Origin: a virus
DNA: 64,000 nucleotides
Direction: 5' to 3' (one strand)
IMG/VR virus record: IMGVR_UViG_3300042446_001440
Span: 16,170 to 80,169 of that record
Position 1 is the first letter of the stretch, and every line of letters begins with the position of its first letter. This document shows positions 1-9,187 of the stretch, piece after piece. The translations under genes and the position numbers were made by a program. A model generated the notes under the pieces. That model had not been told where the DNA came from, made no database searches, and saw only the letters and a list, made by a program, of their open reading frames with translations.

Positions 1-1092
1 CAAGATAATAATACATTAGTAGATTTTAATAGAGGAATAATAGATAGAATTGTACCTAGAAAAGATACTCCTACTTCACCTCCAACTACTGACACCCCTC
101 AATCTAATCTTACAACGTTATTAGAATCTTTAGGAGTAATATTTACTTTCTTTACAGATCTAGATCCGGAAGCTCATAAAACTGGTTTATTAAATGATGG
201 AGATTATGATGTAGATGAAGCAGGTAAATACCAAAACTCATTAAAAGATTTAATAAATTTCTTTAAAGCAATAAGTACATCCCGTACAAAAAATAAAGCA
301 ATTATACCTACTAAAGTATCATTAGTAATGGATGGTATAGGAGGAATAGTAATAGGAAATCTATTTAGACTCCCTTCAGATGTATTACCTAAAGGGTATA
401 GAGGAAGAGAAAATGAAGGAGGAAATAAAATAGGATATGCCGTTACTGGTTTAGGACATTCAATACAAAATAACGATTGGATAACTAATGTAGATGCTCA
501 ATTTATGATACTAGATGATCCAAAAAAAGGAATTGATGGTATTGATATTGATTTTGGTAATATAACAATAGTTACTACTGGTCAAGAAGCTAGTTTATCT
601 CCCTCCAATCCAGGTATATCTACTCCAACAGGGGGAACAACAAAGATAATTAATGGCGTAGCAAGAAAAAATGGAGACATAGAGGATTTACTAGTACCAA
701 TGAGATCAGATCTATATATCAGACATTGGAGCTCAGTATGTCAAAGTGATAAAAAACGTATAAGACTTCAAGCAGCAGCAATGCAAAATTTAGAAAAAAT
801 GCTAACAGACGCTTATACAGCGGGAATATATATTAAAGTAAATTCATCATACAGAACATATGAGGACCAAGTAAGAATAAAAAATCTGGCTGCTGGAATA
901 CCAGCTGCTGAACCTGGTAATTCAAATCATGGATTTGGATTAGCTGTAGATTTAGCAAATTCGGATGGTGGTAGAATTAATCCAATATCTACTCCAAAAG
1001 AATGGAAATGGATTCAAGATAATAAAGCAAAATATGGCTTTGAAAATATCAATACCACCACAGAATCACATCATTATAATTATATAAAATAA
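1..1092 (+). CDS. Virion-type protein with C-terminal M15 (VanY/D-Ala-D-Ala carboxypeptidase-like) domain, 5'-partial
   Basis: The frame is open at the left edge, so only the last 363 residues are visible and the true start lies outside the window. The final ~110 residues carry the zinc-peptidase M15 signature: SSYRTYEDQ, then NHGFGLAVD (zinc His and Asp), a W-x-KYGF stretch, and ESHHYNY supplying the last His. M15 enzymes cut peptide stems of peptidoglycan. Fusion to a long upstream segment suggests a baseplate or tail-associated wall-degrading protein rather than a free endolysin. That role is inference; the peptidase fold is well supported. The next gene overlaps its stop by one base. Confidence 0.75.
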   Translation, partial: QDNNTLVDFNRGIIDRIVPRKDTPTSPPTTDTPQSNLTTLLESLGVIFTFFTDLDPEAHKTGLLNDGDYDVDEAGKYQNSLKDLINFFKAISTSRTKNKAIIPTKVSLVMDGIGGIVIGNLFRLPSDVLPKGYRGRENEGGNKIGYAVTGLGHSIQNNDWITNVDAQFMILDDPKKGIDGIDIDFGNITIVTTGQEASLSPSNPGISTPTGGTTKIINGVARKNGDIEDLLVPMRSDLYIRHWSSVCQSDKKRIRLQAAAMQNLEKMLTDAYTAGIYIKVNSSYRTYEDQVRIKNLAAGIPAAEPGNSNHGFGLAVDLANSDGGRINPISTPKEWKWIQDNKAKYGFENINTTTESHHYNYIK

Positions 1093-1613
1093 TGTCACTA
1101 AGAATACCAGCTAACCAAATTGTAAAAAGTAAATATACTATCGGAAAAGAGTATATGTTTGAAAATACTTATAGAGAATATCAAGGATATTATTATGAAA
1201 CAAAGGGTAAATTATTTGCAGGTAAAGAATTTAATATTAATGCTCCCGTATTAGTAAAAATAAATTTTCTTAATACCACTCCTTTACGAACAAATCCCGC
1301 TACATTTGTGTATGGAATAATATCTGGAATAAAATTAAATAGTGCTGTTCCACCTTCTTTTATATTTCAATATAATTCTAATACTAGATATTTTTCATAT
1401 CAACTTACTAAAAAATTAATTAAAGAAATAGATAAAGATACTTTTACTAATTTTCAATCTAATCCTTTATATGTTATAGTATCGTTAAGTTATGCTGGAA
1501 AATTTAAAGATAGTGAATTAAAAGAAGCAGAGAAGAAAATTCCAGGTATAACTACTTATGTAAATACTTCTTATATAAATCCTTCTATAGAAGAAAGTGG
1601 TTTGATAGGCTAA
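1092..1613 (+). CDS. Hypothetical protein (173 aa)
   Basis: It starts at an ATG overlapping the stop of the M15-domain gene (TAATG), so it is translationally coupled to it. The sequence is rich in Tyr, Asn and Thr with a beta-rich look, and shows no signal peptide, membrane helix or catalytic motif that I recognise. Position suggests a small virion or tail-associated protein, which is inference from context only. The replication genes follow after a 41-nt gap. Confidence 0.6.
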   Translation: MSLRIPANQIVKSKYTIGKEYMFENTYREYQGYYYETKGKLFAGKEFNINAPVLVKINFLNTTPLRTNPATFVYGIISGIKLNSAVPPSFIFQYNSNTRYFSYQLTKKLIKEIDKDTFTNFQSNPLYVIVSLSYAGKFKDSELKEAEKKIPGITTYVNTSYINPSIEESGLIG

Positions 1614-1654
1614 ATTTCCTTTCATATCTTAAAGCAAACAAAAGGTTATGAAAT

Positions 1655-2950
1655 ATGTTCTACATTATTGAAAGAAAAGACCAACTAGACCAATTAGGTC
1701 CGTTCAAAGATTGCTTTGTAAAGTTTATTCAAGGGAATGACAACTACCACCCTAAATTAAGTCCATTAAGCTTAATTTATGTCAGAGATACATCTGAACA
1801 TAAAGGATACATTCTATGCTTAAACCACAATGAATCATTTTCATTAGAGATTAAAGACGTATTTGATTGGTTATTGAATAAAACCGAACGCTTATTCGTA
1901 TTGAATAAGAAAGAAGCATTATATTCGTTTCCACACGAACACAAATTATTCGACATTGAATTCCTTAAACTTCCGGACCTAACCGCGTCACACCGCGTGC
2001 CAGCAATTACGTACTATTATCAACACCATACTAACTTACCGAATGTTAACTGCTTAATTCCTATTAGTAAACATTACGAAGAAAACGAAAATATATTTAG
2101 TGTAATACTACCTATAATCCGTAGCTATCGAGCAGATAACGCCGTTTATGCGTTTAATAATGGCCCTTTAACGCGCGTATTTCATGAAATAGAATCACAA
2201 GGTATTCAAGTAGATAAAAAATGCTTCGTGGATTGCTATGGTGAGGAATTAAAATACCCTCAATTTAACCTTAGCAAAAGTAAAATATACAGCCAATACA
2301 ATTTACAAACACTAACAGGCAGACCTTCAAACACATACAACAGTATTAACTTCGCAGCATTAAATAAAACAAGTGGCGAGCGTTTATGCTATAAACCCGC
2401 AAATGGTACGTTTGTAGAATTCGATATGCAAGGATATCATCCACGCTTAATAGCTGAATTGATTGGATTTGAATTTAATGATAAAAACACATACGAGACA
2501 TTAGGAGAATTATTAGGTGTCAGTACTCAAGAAGCTAAGGAACTAACATTCAAACAATTGTATGGAGGTGTATGGGATGAATATAGAAACAAACCATTCT
2601 TCAAAGATATCGTAGCGTTAACCGATGGTATATGGGAAGAGTATCAATATGGGGGACGATATTCGACAGAAAATCGAATATTTATATCTGACCGTGAGAT
2701 GACGCAATCTAAATTGCTGAATTACATCGTTCAAAGTATGGAAACGTCAACTAATGTTAAGATGTTAGTAGATATATTGGAGTATTTAAAAGATAAACAA
2801 ACCAAAATAGTACTGTATACTTATGATGCATTCTTATTCGATTATGCTGAATCAGACGGAAAACAAACGCTAATAGATATAAAACAGTTAATTAAATACC
2901 CAGTGAACATTAAAATGGGTAAATCTTATCACGAACTAAACAAAATATAA
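1655..2950 (+). CDS. Degenerate family-A DNA polymerase-like protein
   Basis: The 431-residue protein has recognisable Pol I palm motifs. TGRPSNTYNSINF resembles the TGR...N.QN region. EFDMQGYHPRLIAE is a motif A with the catalytic Asp (about D257), but His replaces the usual steric-gate Glu. AKELTFKQLYGG matches the O-helix K...F..YG. YTYDAFLF is motif C with its Asp (about D391), but Ala replaces the following Glu. The N-terminal ~170 residues may be a degenerate 3'-5' exonuclease domain (FDIEF), with no clear DxE motif. The protein is much shorter than Pol I, and the phage has a separate full family B polymerase at 23454-26042. It may be an accessory or translesion polymerase, or a non-catalytic relic. 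Confidence 0.6.
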   Translation: MFYIIERKDQLDQLGPFKDCFVKFIQGNDNYHPKLSPLSLIYVRDTSEHKGYILCLNHNESFSLEIKDVFDWLLNKTERLFVLNKKEALYSFPHEHKLFDIEFLKLPDLTASHRVPAITYYYQHHTNLPNVNCLIPISKHYEENENIFSVILPIIRSYRADNAVYAFNNGPLTRVFHEIESQGIQVDKKCFVDCYGEELKYPQFNLSKSKIYSQYNLQTLTGRPSNTYNSINFAALNKTSGERLCYKPANGTFVEFDMQGYHPRLIAELIGFEFNDKNTYETLGELLGVSTQEAKELTFKQLYGGVWDEYRNKPFFKDIVALTDGIWEEYQYGGRYSTENRIFISDREMTQSKLLNYIVQSMETSTNVKMLVDILEYLKDKQTKIVLYTYDAFLFDYAESDGKQTLIDIKQLIKYPVNIKMGKSYHELNKI

Positions 2951-3417
2951 TGGACAGTAAGATATCATTAGTAAACAATCCTAACATATTTATGGGTAAT
3001 GAATGGTCACCCAACACAGACTTAATGAACAAATTATTTTGTACTTTTACATTACTGATTGATTTAGAGGAAACAGTAACAACAATTAATCGCAGATACT
3101 CAATATTATTCGGTAAAATATTTATACTTGAATCACCTCAAAGTGATGAATTGATATGCACATACAATATTGATACCAATAATGTATCAGCAGAACCAAT
3201 GCCTAATACTATCTTATTACATCGTAAGAAAGAATCTAATACATTATATACTATCAATGCACTTAATACATTGATTATGTCATTGAATGAAGGTAGATTA
3301 GATAAAAACTATATGGTGAATTGGCAGGATTATAAAAATAGTATATTACTAACTAATGGTCCTGACCTAAGAAAATTAGATACAGCAATACATAAGATAA
3401 TAGATTTCAATAAATAA
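2950..3417 (+). CDS. Hypothetical protein (155 aa)
   Basis: The start overlaps the stop of the polymerase-like gene by one base (TAATG), indicating coupling. No motif, signal peptide or membrane segment is recognised. Its placement between the polymerase-like gene and the ssDNA-binding protein suggests a replication accessory protein, but this is position-based inference only. The gene is followed by a small hairpin and a likely new transcription unit. Confidence 0.55.
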   Translation: MDSKISLVNNPNIFMGNEWSPNTDLMNKLFCTFTLLIDLEETVTTINRRYSILFGKIFILESPQSDELICTYNIDTNNVSAEPMPNTILLHRKKESNTLYTINALNTLIMSLNEGRLDKNYMVNWQDYKNSILLTNGPDLRKLDTAIHKIIDFNK

Positions 3418-3436
3418 TCTTCGTAAGAAGAGTTTT
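3418..3436 (+). terminator. Weak hairpin followed by T-rich bases
   Basis: TCTTC-GTAA-GAAGA forms a perfect 5-bp stem with a GTAA tetraloop, directly after the stop codon and followed by GTTTT. It is short for an intrinsic terminator and could act as a processing hairpin instead. Confidence 0.3.
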
Positions 3437-3473
3437 GAAAACCAAAATAAGAATCATAGATTCAACCTATATT

Positions 3474-3488
3474 GTGTTCATAGAACAC
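3474..3488 (+). promoter_or_regulatory. Perfect inverted repeat in the leader of the ssDNA-binding protein gene
   Basis: GTGTTC-ATA-GAACAC is a perfect 6-bp inverted repeat ending 22 nt before the start codon of the gp32-like gene. T4 gp32 represses its own mRNA through a leader structure, so an autoregulatory site is possible here. That link is analogy only; the repeat itself is visible. Confidence 0.3.
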
Positions 3489-3510
3489 CTAACAATTAAA
3501 CCCAATTAAC

Positions 3511-4347
3511 ATGGACTTAAGTCTCATCAAACAGAAGTTGACCGCTTCTCAAAACAAAGGTCAAAAGAAAACATACGAAAAGATCGACTACTCAAAGATC
3601 TTCTGGAAACCAAAACCAGGTAAACATCAAGTTCGTATTCTACCTTCAAAATTCAACAAAGCCGATCCATTCCGCGAAGTGTATTTCCACTATGGTTTCT
3701 CTAAAGGACCTATCTTGGCATTAACTAACTGGGATGAAAAAGATCCAATCGCTGAATTCGCAAAATCACTACGCAAATCATCAGACAAAGAAGATTGGCA
3801 GTTAGCATCAAAAATCAGTCCTAAATTACGTTATTTCGTTCCTGTAGTAGTACGTGGCGAAGAAGCAGCAGGTGCTCGTTTATGGGAATTTGGTAAATTG
3901 ATCTACGATCAATTACTAGGTATTGCTAATGACGAAGATTATGGCGATTTTACAGACATTACAGATGGTCGTGACTTTACAGTTGAAGCTGTTGAAGAAG
4001 CAGTAATGGGTAGAAAAGGTATTAAATGCACACTTCGCGTTAAACCTAAAACAACTACAATTTCAGATGACGCCGCATTCGTAACTAATGTATTAGAAAA
4101 TCAACCCGATATTCTTAGCATTAACAAACGTTACACATTTGATGAATTGAAAGATTTATTAGATAAGTGGTTAAATCCTGAAGACGAAGAAACAACTGAA
4201 ACTCCAATCGCTTCTAAAACAGAAGATGAAGAGGAAGAAGATGATTTCTTGAAGGAAATGAACAAGCCGGTAGAACAAACCTACAAACTTGATACCAACG
4301 CAGCAAAAACGTCCAACGCTGACAAATTCGACGATTTATTTAACTAG
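3511..4347 (+). CDS. T4 gp32-like single-stranded DNA-binding protein
   Basis: The 278-residue protein has the gp32 layout. There is a basic N-terminal segment (about 1-40), a core with KIFWKPKPGKHQVRILPSK and a hydrophobic/aromatic OB-type domain (about 40-200), and a strongly acidic C-terminal tail (EDEEEEDDFLKE and a terminal DKFDDLFN). In T4 that tail recruits replication partners. The protein would coat ssDNA at forks and recombination intermediates. It heads a dense run of UvsX-like, exonuclease and helicase genes, as expected for a T4-type replisome. It is diverged from T4 and is assigned from domain order and context. Confidence 0.8.
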   Translation: MDLSLIKQKLTASQNKGQKKTYEKIDYSKIFWKPKPGKHQVRILPSKFNKADPFREVYFHYGFSKGPILALTNWDEKDPIAEFAKSLRKSSDKEDWQLASKISPKLRYFVPVVVRGEEAAGARLWEFGKLIYDQLLGIANDEDYGDFTDITDGRDFTVEAVEEAVMGRKGIKCTLRVKPKTTTISDDAAFVTNVLENQPDILSINKRYTFDELKDLLDKWLNPEDEETTETPIASKTEDEEEEDDFLKEMNKPVEQTYKLDTNAAKTSNADKFDDLFN

Positions 4348-4359
4348 TAAAATCAAGTT

Positions 4360-5463
4360 ATGGCCAAAGCAAAAACGGGAGAAACACTTTCGAGTGTAAT
4401 ATCCAAATCAATAAACGCTAAGGAAGGCTTTAGTTTAGATAATTTTAAAAAATCTAAATTTCTAGACCAATCCGTTAAGTTTAAAAAACAAAGATGGGTT
4501 CCATTCTCTCCTGCATTACAGGAAGCATTAGGAATCCCAGGAATACCATTAGGTGGAGTAACATTACTTCGTGGCCATTCAAACACAGGAAAATCTACAA
4601 CACTATCTGAAATAGCAGCTAATGCTCAACAGATGGGAGTACTACCTGTATACATCATCACTGAGATGAAACATGATTGGGACTTTCCAAGAAAGTTAGG
4701 ATTTCAGATGGAAGAGGTAGTAGATGAAGAAACTGGAGAAGTTACCAACTATAAAGGATTCTTCATGTATGTAGATAGAGGTTCCTTAAATAGCATTGAG
4801 GATATGGCTGGATTCATTGCTGATCTTCTAAACGAACAAGCACAGGGTAAATTACCATACGATTTATTATTCTTAATTGATAGTATCGGTTCAATCCCAT
4901 GTAAAATGAGTATAGAAGCTAACAACAATAATCCTCAATGGAATGCAGGCGCGTATAGTCAACAATTTGGTAATTTCATTAACCAAAGAATTACACTATC
5001 ACGTAAAGAAACACAACCTTACACCAATTCTATAGTAGCAGTAAATAAAGTATGGGTATCACCAGCCGAAACTAGGTTCTCGCAACCTAAAATGAGAAAT
5101 AAAGGTGGAGATACAATGTTCTATGATGCTTCATTAGTATTAACATTTGGTAATATTACCAACTCAGGTGTAAGCAAAATTAAAGCTACTAAGAACGGAA
5201 AAGAAGTAGAATTCGCAACCCGAACTAAAGTAAGCTGCGACAAGAATCACGTTACTGGAATCACTACTAAGTCAACTATAGTAATGACACCTCATGGATT
5301 TATAGAAGATGAACCTAAAGCTATTGACAAATACAAAAAAGAGCATAGCAATGAATGGTCAGCAATTCTAGGAACTACAGGTGAAATTAAAATTGTAGAA
5401 GATAACTCAGAATGGGAAGAAGATAACAAAAACATTCCCGTAATAGGAGTAGAGGAAAACTAG
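4360..5463 (+). CDS. UvsX-like RecA-family recombinase
   Basis: A Walker A sequence, GHSNTGKST, lies at about residues 72-80, preceded by IPGIPLGGVTLLRG as in RecA/UvsX. A Walker B-type strand, YDLLFLIDSIGSIP, follows at about 165-180. The length of 367 aa is close to T4 UvsX (about 390). It would catalyse strand exchange and recombination-dependent replication with the gp32-like protein encoded 13 nt upstream. The next gene starts one base after its stop. I call it UvsX-like from its T4-type neighbours rather than cellular RecA. Confidence 0.85.
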   Translation: MAKAKTGETLSSVISKSINAKEGFSLDNFKKSKFLDQSVKFKKQRWVPFSPALQEALGIPGIPLGGVTLLRGHSNTGKSTTLSEIAANAQQMGVLPVYIITEMKHDWDFPRKLGFQMEEVVDEETGEVTNYKGFFMYVDRGSLNSIEDMAGFIADLLNEQAQGKLPYDLLFLIDSIGSIPCKMSIEANNNNPQWNAGAYSQQFGNFINQRITLSRKETQPYTNSIVAVNKVWVSPAETRFSQPKMRNKGGDTMFYDASLVLTFGNITNSGVSKIKATKNGKEVEFATRTKVSCDKNHVTGITTKSTIVMTPHGFIEDEPKAIDKYKKEHSNEWSAILGTTGEIKIVEDNSEWEEDNKNIPVIGVEEN

Positions 5464-5464
5464 T

Positions 5465-6490
5465 ATGAAAAACAAATATGCCAATATGTTGGCTAAGGTA
5501 AATAATGATCAACGCGGAGTCCAAGACTCCGTTTTGATTCTGGATGGCTTAAATACATTCTTAAGAGCATTTACTATGATCAATCACATTAACCCTGAAG
5601 GCCATCATGTCGGTGGTCTGACGGGTTTCTTAAAATCTTTAGGCTACGCTATCAAAATGATAGACCCCACAAAGGTGATTATAGTATTTGATGGTGTTGG
5701 AGGTTCTAACAGTAGACGAAATTTATTCCCTAATTATAAAGCTAATAGGAATACAAGCCGAATGACTAATTATGCTATCTTCTCTAGTAAAGAAGACGAG
5801 AGAGAAGCAATAAATAATCAAATGGCAAGATTAATAAATTATCTTCAATGTCTACCAGTATCTATGATCTGTGTAGATGGAATTGAAGCGGATGACACAA
5901 TAGGATATCTAGTAGGTAAATTTGAGAAATTTGAATCTACTAAAGAAGTAGTAATAATGTCTGCTGATAAAGATTTCCTTCAATTAGTAAGTGATAAAGT
6001 AAAAGTATATTCACCTACTAAAAAGAAAATGTATAAACCATCCGATGTATTAGAAGAATATAAAGTCAGCAGCATCAATTTCATCAACTATAAAGTATTA
6101 ATGGGAGATGTCTCAGATAATATACCAGGTATAAATGGATTAGGACCTAAAAAACTATTCAAAATGTTTCCTGAATTAGCAACCGACACTCCATTAACAG
6201 TAGAAGGTATAATAAATAAAGCTACTGAGAATATAAATGAACATGACTTATACGCTCGCATAGTAGAAAGAAAACGCCAATTAGAAATTAACAATCAATT
6301 GATGAATCTAAAGACAATTCCTATATCGCAAGGTAACGAGGAACAAATTAAAGCTAGCTTCAACTCACAGTATAAATTAAATTCACATGCCTTTATGAGT
6401 ATGTATATTGCTGATCTCTTAGGAGAAAGCATACCGAATACACCTACTTGGTTAAATCAAGTATTTGGTTCTTTAAATTCTTCTAAATAA
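5465..6490 (+). CDS. 5'-3' exonuclease / RNase H (FLAP family)
   Basis: The 341-residue protein carries the acidic metal-binding motifs of the T4 RNase H and Pol I 5'-nuclease family. These are SVLILDGLNTFLRAF near the N-terminus, VIIVFDGVGGSNSRR, IEADDTIGYLVG, SADKDFLQLVS and MGDVSDNIPGINGLGPKK (the helix-3-turn-helix region). In T4-like phages this enzyme removes RNA primers and 5' flaps during lagging-strand synthesis. It sits between the recombinase and helicase genes. All main motifs look intact, so it should be active. Confidence 0.88.
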   Translation: MKNKYANMLAKVNNDQRGVQDSVLILDGLNTFLRAFTMINHINPEGHHVGGLTGFLKSLGYAIKMIDPTKVIIVFDGVGGSNSRRNLFPNYKANRNTSRMTNYAIFSSKEDEREAINNQMARLINYLQCLPVSMICVDGIEADDTIGYLVGKFEKFESTKEVVIMSADKDFLQLVSDKVKVYSPTKKKMYKPSDVLEEYKVSSINFINYKVLMGDVSDNIPGINGLGPKKLFKMFPELATDTPLTVEGIINKATENINEHDLYARIVERKRQLEINNQLMNLKTIPISQGNEEQIKASFNSQYKLNSHAFMSMYIADLLGESIPNTPTWLNQVFGSLNSSK

Positions 6491-6510
6491 ATTTAAATAA
6501 AATAGGTTAT

Positions 6511-7887
6511 ATGGCTACATTAAATAAGCTTAATCAATACGGAAACGCCTTCCAAATTAAAGTATTAGGTGCATTATTAACACAACGAGATTTCCTATTA
6601 AATATAGCAGATTCATTAGACAGTGAGTACTTTGAATCACAAGCACACAAATGGGTGATAGAATATATTATTAAATACTTCAGCCAATACCATACTTATC
6701 CTACAATAGAAACATTAGCGATTGAAATTAAAAAGATCGATAATGAAGTACTAAGAATATCACTTACAGATTCAATACGTGAAGCATATAAAATGTCTGA
6801 TGTGAGTGATTTAGAATGGGTAGAGAAGGAATTTAGTGATTTCTGTAAGAACCAGCAAATGAAAAAAGCGATTATGACATCAGTAGACCTACTAAACTTA
6901 GGTGACTATGATGGAATTAGAGGCTTAATTAACGATGCTATGAAAGCGGGTGAAGAAAAAAACATAGGTCATATATACGAAACCGATGTTGAATCTAGAT
7001 ATAGAAAAGACGATAGAAACGTCATTCCATTCCCTTGGAAAACATTTAATGAACTAACACAAGGTGGATACGGTAAAGGAGATCTAGTATTATTATTCGG
7101 TAATCCAGGTGGAGGTAAATCATGGGGTGTAATTGCAATGGGAGCGTATGCCGCCGCATTAGGATTTAACGTAGTACATTACACATTAGAATTATCTGAA
7201 GGATATGTAGGTAAACGTTATGATGCAGTATTCTCAGGTGTAGATGTAGATAAATTAGATAATCATCGCAACGATGTAAACGAAGCAATCGCTAAAATAA
7301 AAGGTAAAATCGTTATTAAAGAGTATGCTCCAAAACGAGCATCACTAGATACAATCGAAGCACATCTACAACAATTAGAACATCAAAACGAATTTAAACC
7401 AGATATGATCATTATAGATTATTTAGATCTATTAAGAACTAAAGGTAGAAAAGAACGTAAAGATGAAATCGATGATGTTTATACTGATGCTAAAGGAATG
7501 GCTAAAGAATTAGGAATACCTGTAGTATCACCATCACAAGCAAATAGAACAGGCGCAGATAAGGACATACTTCAAGCGGAAAATGCGGCTGGCTCATACG
7601 ATAAAATTATGATTGGAGATATCATTATATCGCTTGCACGTGGCAGAAAAGATAAGGTAAACGGTACTGGTAATTGGCATTTCATTAAAAATAGATACGG
7701 CGCTGATGGATTAACATTCGGTTCTCACATCAACACAGCCAACGGCTATATAGACATAAATGAACAACCTAGAGATGATGAAGAACATGATGCTAAACAA
7801 ACTAAAGCATCTAGCTACTCAGACGTAGGAGTAGAAGATCGTTACGTTCTTCGAAGTAAGTTCATGAAATTAGAAAAGGAAACATAG
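6511..7887 (+). CDS. DnaB-like replicative helicase (T4 gp41 type)
   Basis: The 458-residue protein has an N-terminal helical domain (about 1-150) and a RecA-type motor domain. The motor contains Walker A GNPGGGKSW (about 197-205), PDMIIIDYLDLLR as Walker B, and an SQANR sequence matching helicase motif H3/H4. This architecture is that of hexameric DnaB/gp41 helicases, which unwind the fork ahead of the polymerase. No primase gene is recognised in this window. The thioredoxin gene follows after 41 nt containing a TATATTTAT box. Confidence 0.9.
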   Translation: MATLNKLNQYGNAFQIKVLGALLTQRDFLLNIADSLDSEYFESQAHKWVIEYIIKYFSQYHTYPTIETLAIEIKKIDNEVLRISLTDSIREAYKMSDVSDLEWVEKEFSDFCKNQQMKKAIMTSVDLLNLGDYDGIRGLINDAMKAGEEKNIGHIYETDVESRYRKDDRNVIPFPWKTFNELTQGGYGKGDLVLLFGNPGGGKSWGVIAMGAYAAALGFNVVHYTLELSEGYVGKRYDAVFSGVDVDKLDNHRNDVNEAIAKIKGKIVIKEYAPKRASLDTIEAHLQQLEHQNEFKPDMIIIDYLDLLRTKGRKERKDEIDDVYTDAKGMAKELGIPVVSPSQANRTGADKDILQAENAAGSYDKIMIGDIIISLARGRKDKVNGTGNWHFIKNRYGADGLTFGSHINTANGYIDINEQPRDDEEHDAKQTKASSYSDVGVEDRYVLRSKFMKLEKET

Positions 7888-7894
7888 TATATAC

Positions 7895-7903
7895 TATATT
7901 TAT
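7895..7903 (+). promoter_or_regulatory. TATATTTAT box upstream of thioredoxin/nrdB
   Basis: TATATTTAT lies 25 nt before the thioredoxin start codon and resembles the Bacteroidota -7 element (TAnnTTTG). No TTTG is seen at the expected upstream spacing, so this is one of the weaker members of the set. Confidence 0.35.
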
Positions 7904-7928
7904 AACTACAACTACAACAATTAAATTT

Positions 7929-8186
7929 ATGATAACAGTTAAAAGATTTACGGCCGCTTGGTGCGGTCCGTGTAAGCAGCTTGCTCCAATTATGGGACAA
8001 GTACAATCCGAGATGTCAAATATCGATTTTCAAACCATAGACGTAGATGCTAGTCCTGACTTAGCAGTGAAATATAATGTATCTTCTATCCCAGCTTTAA
8101 TATTTGAGAAGGATGGGCAAGAAGTAAAGCGTATCTTAGGCGTACAATCAAAATCAACATTAATTTCAATTTTAAACTCACTTTAA
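7929..8186 (+). CDS. Thioredoxin
   Basis: The 85-residue protein has the active-site motif WCGPCKQ at about residues 11-17, the cis-Pro region SIPAL and a compact thioredoxin fold, slightly shorter than the usual ~105 aa. It likely supplies electrons to the phage ribonucleotide reductase encoded just downstream: the nrdB start overlaps its stop (TAATGA), so the two are translationally coupled. It is cytoplasmic, with no signal peptide. Confidence 0.92.
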   Translation: MITVKRFTAAWCGPCKQLAPIMGQVQSEMSNIDFQTIDVDASPDLAVKYNVSSIPALIFEKDGQEVKRILGVQSKSTLISILNSL

Positions 8187-9136
8187 TGATCACTGAACCA
8201 CGTTTATTCTACAAACCATTTGAATATCAAGAAGCATTTAATTTCTATAAAGACCAACATAGAGTACATTGGTTAGCTGATGAAGTTCCATTAGCATCTG
8301 ATCTTAATGATTGGAAACAAAAACTAACCGAATCTGAAAAGAACTTAATCGGTAATATCTTAAAATCATTCGCTCAAACAGAAGTACACGTAAACGATTA
8401 CTGGTCTACTAAAGTATCATTATGGTTTCCAAAACCAGAGATACAAGCAATGGCTCGTGTATTTGCTGACTTTGAAAGTATACATGCTGAAGCATATGCC
8501 CGTTTAAATGAAGAATTAGGGTTAGATGATTTTGAAGCATTTATGGAAGACGAATCATCAAAAGCAAAAATTGACCGTTTACTAGAAGTACCAGGAGATA
8601 ATATAGCAGAAAAAGCACTATCATTAGCTATCTTCTCAGCGTTTACTGAAGGTGTAAATTTATTCTCTTCATTCGCTATATTAATGTCTTTCCAATTAAG
8701 AAACTTAATGAAAGGAACAGGACAAATAGTAGAGTGGAGTGTTAGAGATGAGTCATTACATTCAAGAGCAGGATGTTGGTTATTTAATAAGTTATTAGAA
8801 GAACAACCTGAACTTAATACATCTGAAATGAGAGATAATGTTATTGAAGCATGTAACATATCAGTTAAATTAGAATTTGATTTCATTGATAAAGCATTTG
8901 AGATGGGTGCTGTTGAAGGATTAAATGTAGATCAATTAAAGAACTTCATCAAAGCTAGAGCAAACGAAAAAATGATTGAATTAGGTTATAATGCAATATA
9001 TAATGACATTGATCCAAATCTATTAAAACAAATGGATTGGTTCGGTCACTTAACAAGTGGTAAAACACATCAAGACTTCTTCGCGGGTCGCGTAACAAAT
9101 TATTCTAAATCAGCCGCTGATTGGTCTGACCTTTAA
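8186..9136 (+). CDS. nrdB: Ribonucleoside-diphosphate reductase beta subunit (class Ia-like)
   Basis: The 316-residue protein has the R2 di-iron signature. ESIHAEAYARLN contains the Glu, His and radical Tyr in the expected E-x2-H-x3-Y spacing, FTEGVNLF holds a second Glu, and RDESLHSRAG supplies the last Glu and His. It houses the tyrosyl radical and partners with NrdA (9748-11472) to make deoxynucleotides. The two subunit genes are separated by an HNH homing endonuclease. The start overlaps the thioredoxin stop. The order nrdB before nrdA is the reverse of the common cellular arrangement. Confidence 0.93.
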   Translation: MITEPRLFYKPFEYQEAFNFYKDQHRVHWLADEVPLASDLNDWKQKLTESEKNLIGNILKSFAQTEVHVNDYWSTKVSLWFPKPEIQAMARVFADFESIHAEAYARLNEELGLDDFEAFMEDESSKAKIDRLLEVPGDNIAEKALSLAIFSAFTEGVNLFSSFAILMSFQLRNLMKGTGQIVEWSVRDESLHSRAGCWLFNKLLEEQPELNTSEMRDNVIEACNISVKLEFDFIDKAFEMGAVEGLNVDQLKNFIKARANEKMIELGYNAIYNDIDPNLLKQMDWFGHLTSGKTHQDFFAGRVTNYSKSAADWSDL

Positions 9137-9164
9137 AAAGTATCCAATGGGGACAATATTCTTA

Positions 9165-9173
9165 TATATTTAT
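9165..9173 (+). promoter_or_regulatory. TATATTTAT box upstream of HNH gene
   Basis: The box sits 15 nt before the ATG at 9188, in the only real gap between nrdB and the HNH endonuclease gene. It is followed by a TTG-CAAATAACATAT leader resembling the leaders of the other homing endonuclease genes. Confidence 0.4.
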
Positions 9174-9187
9174 TGCAAATAACATAT

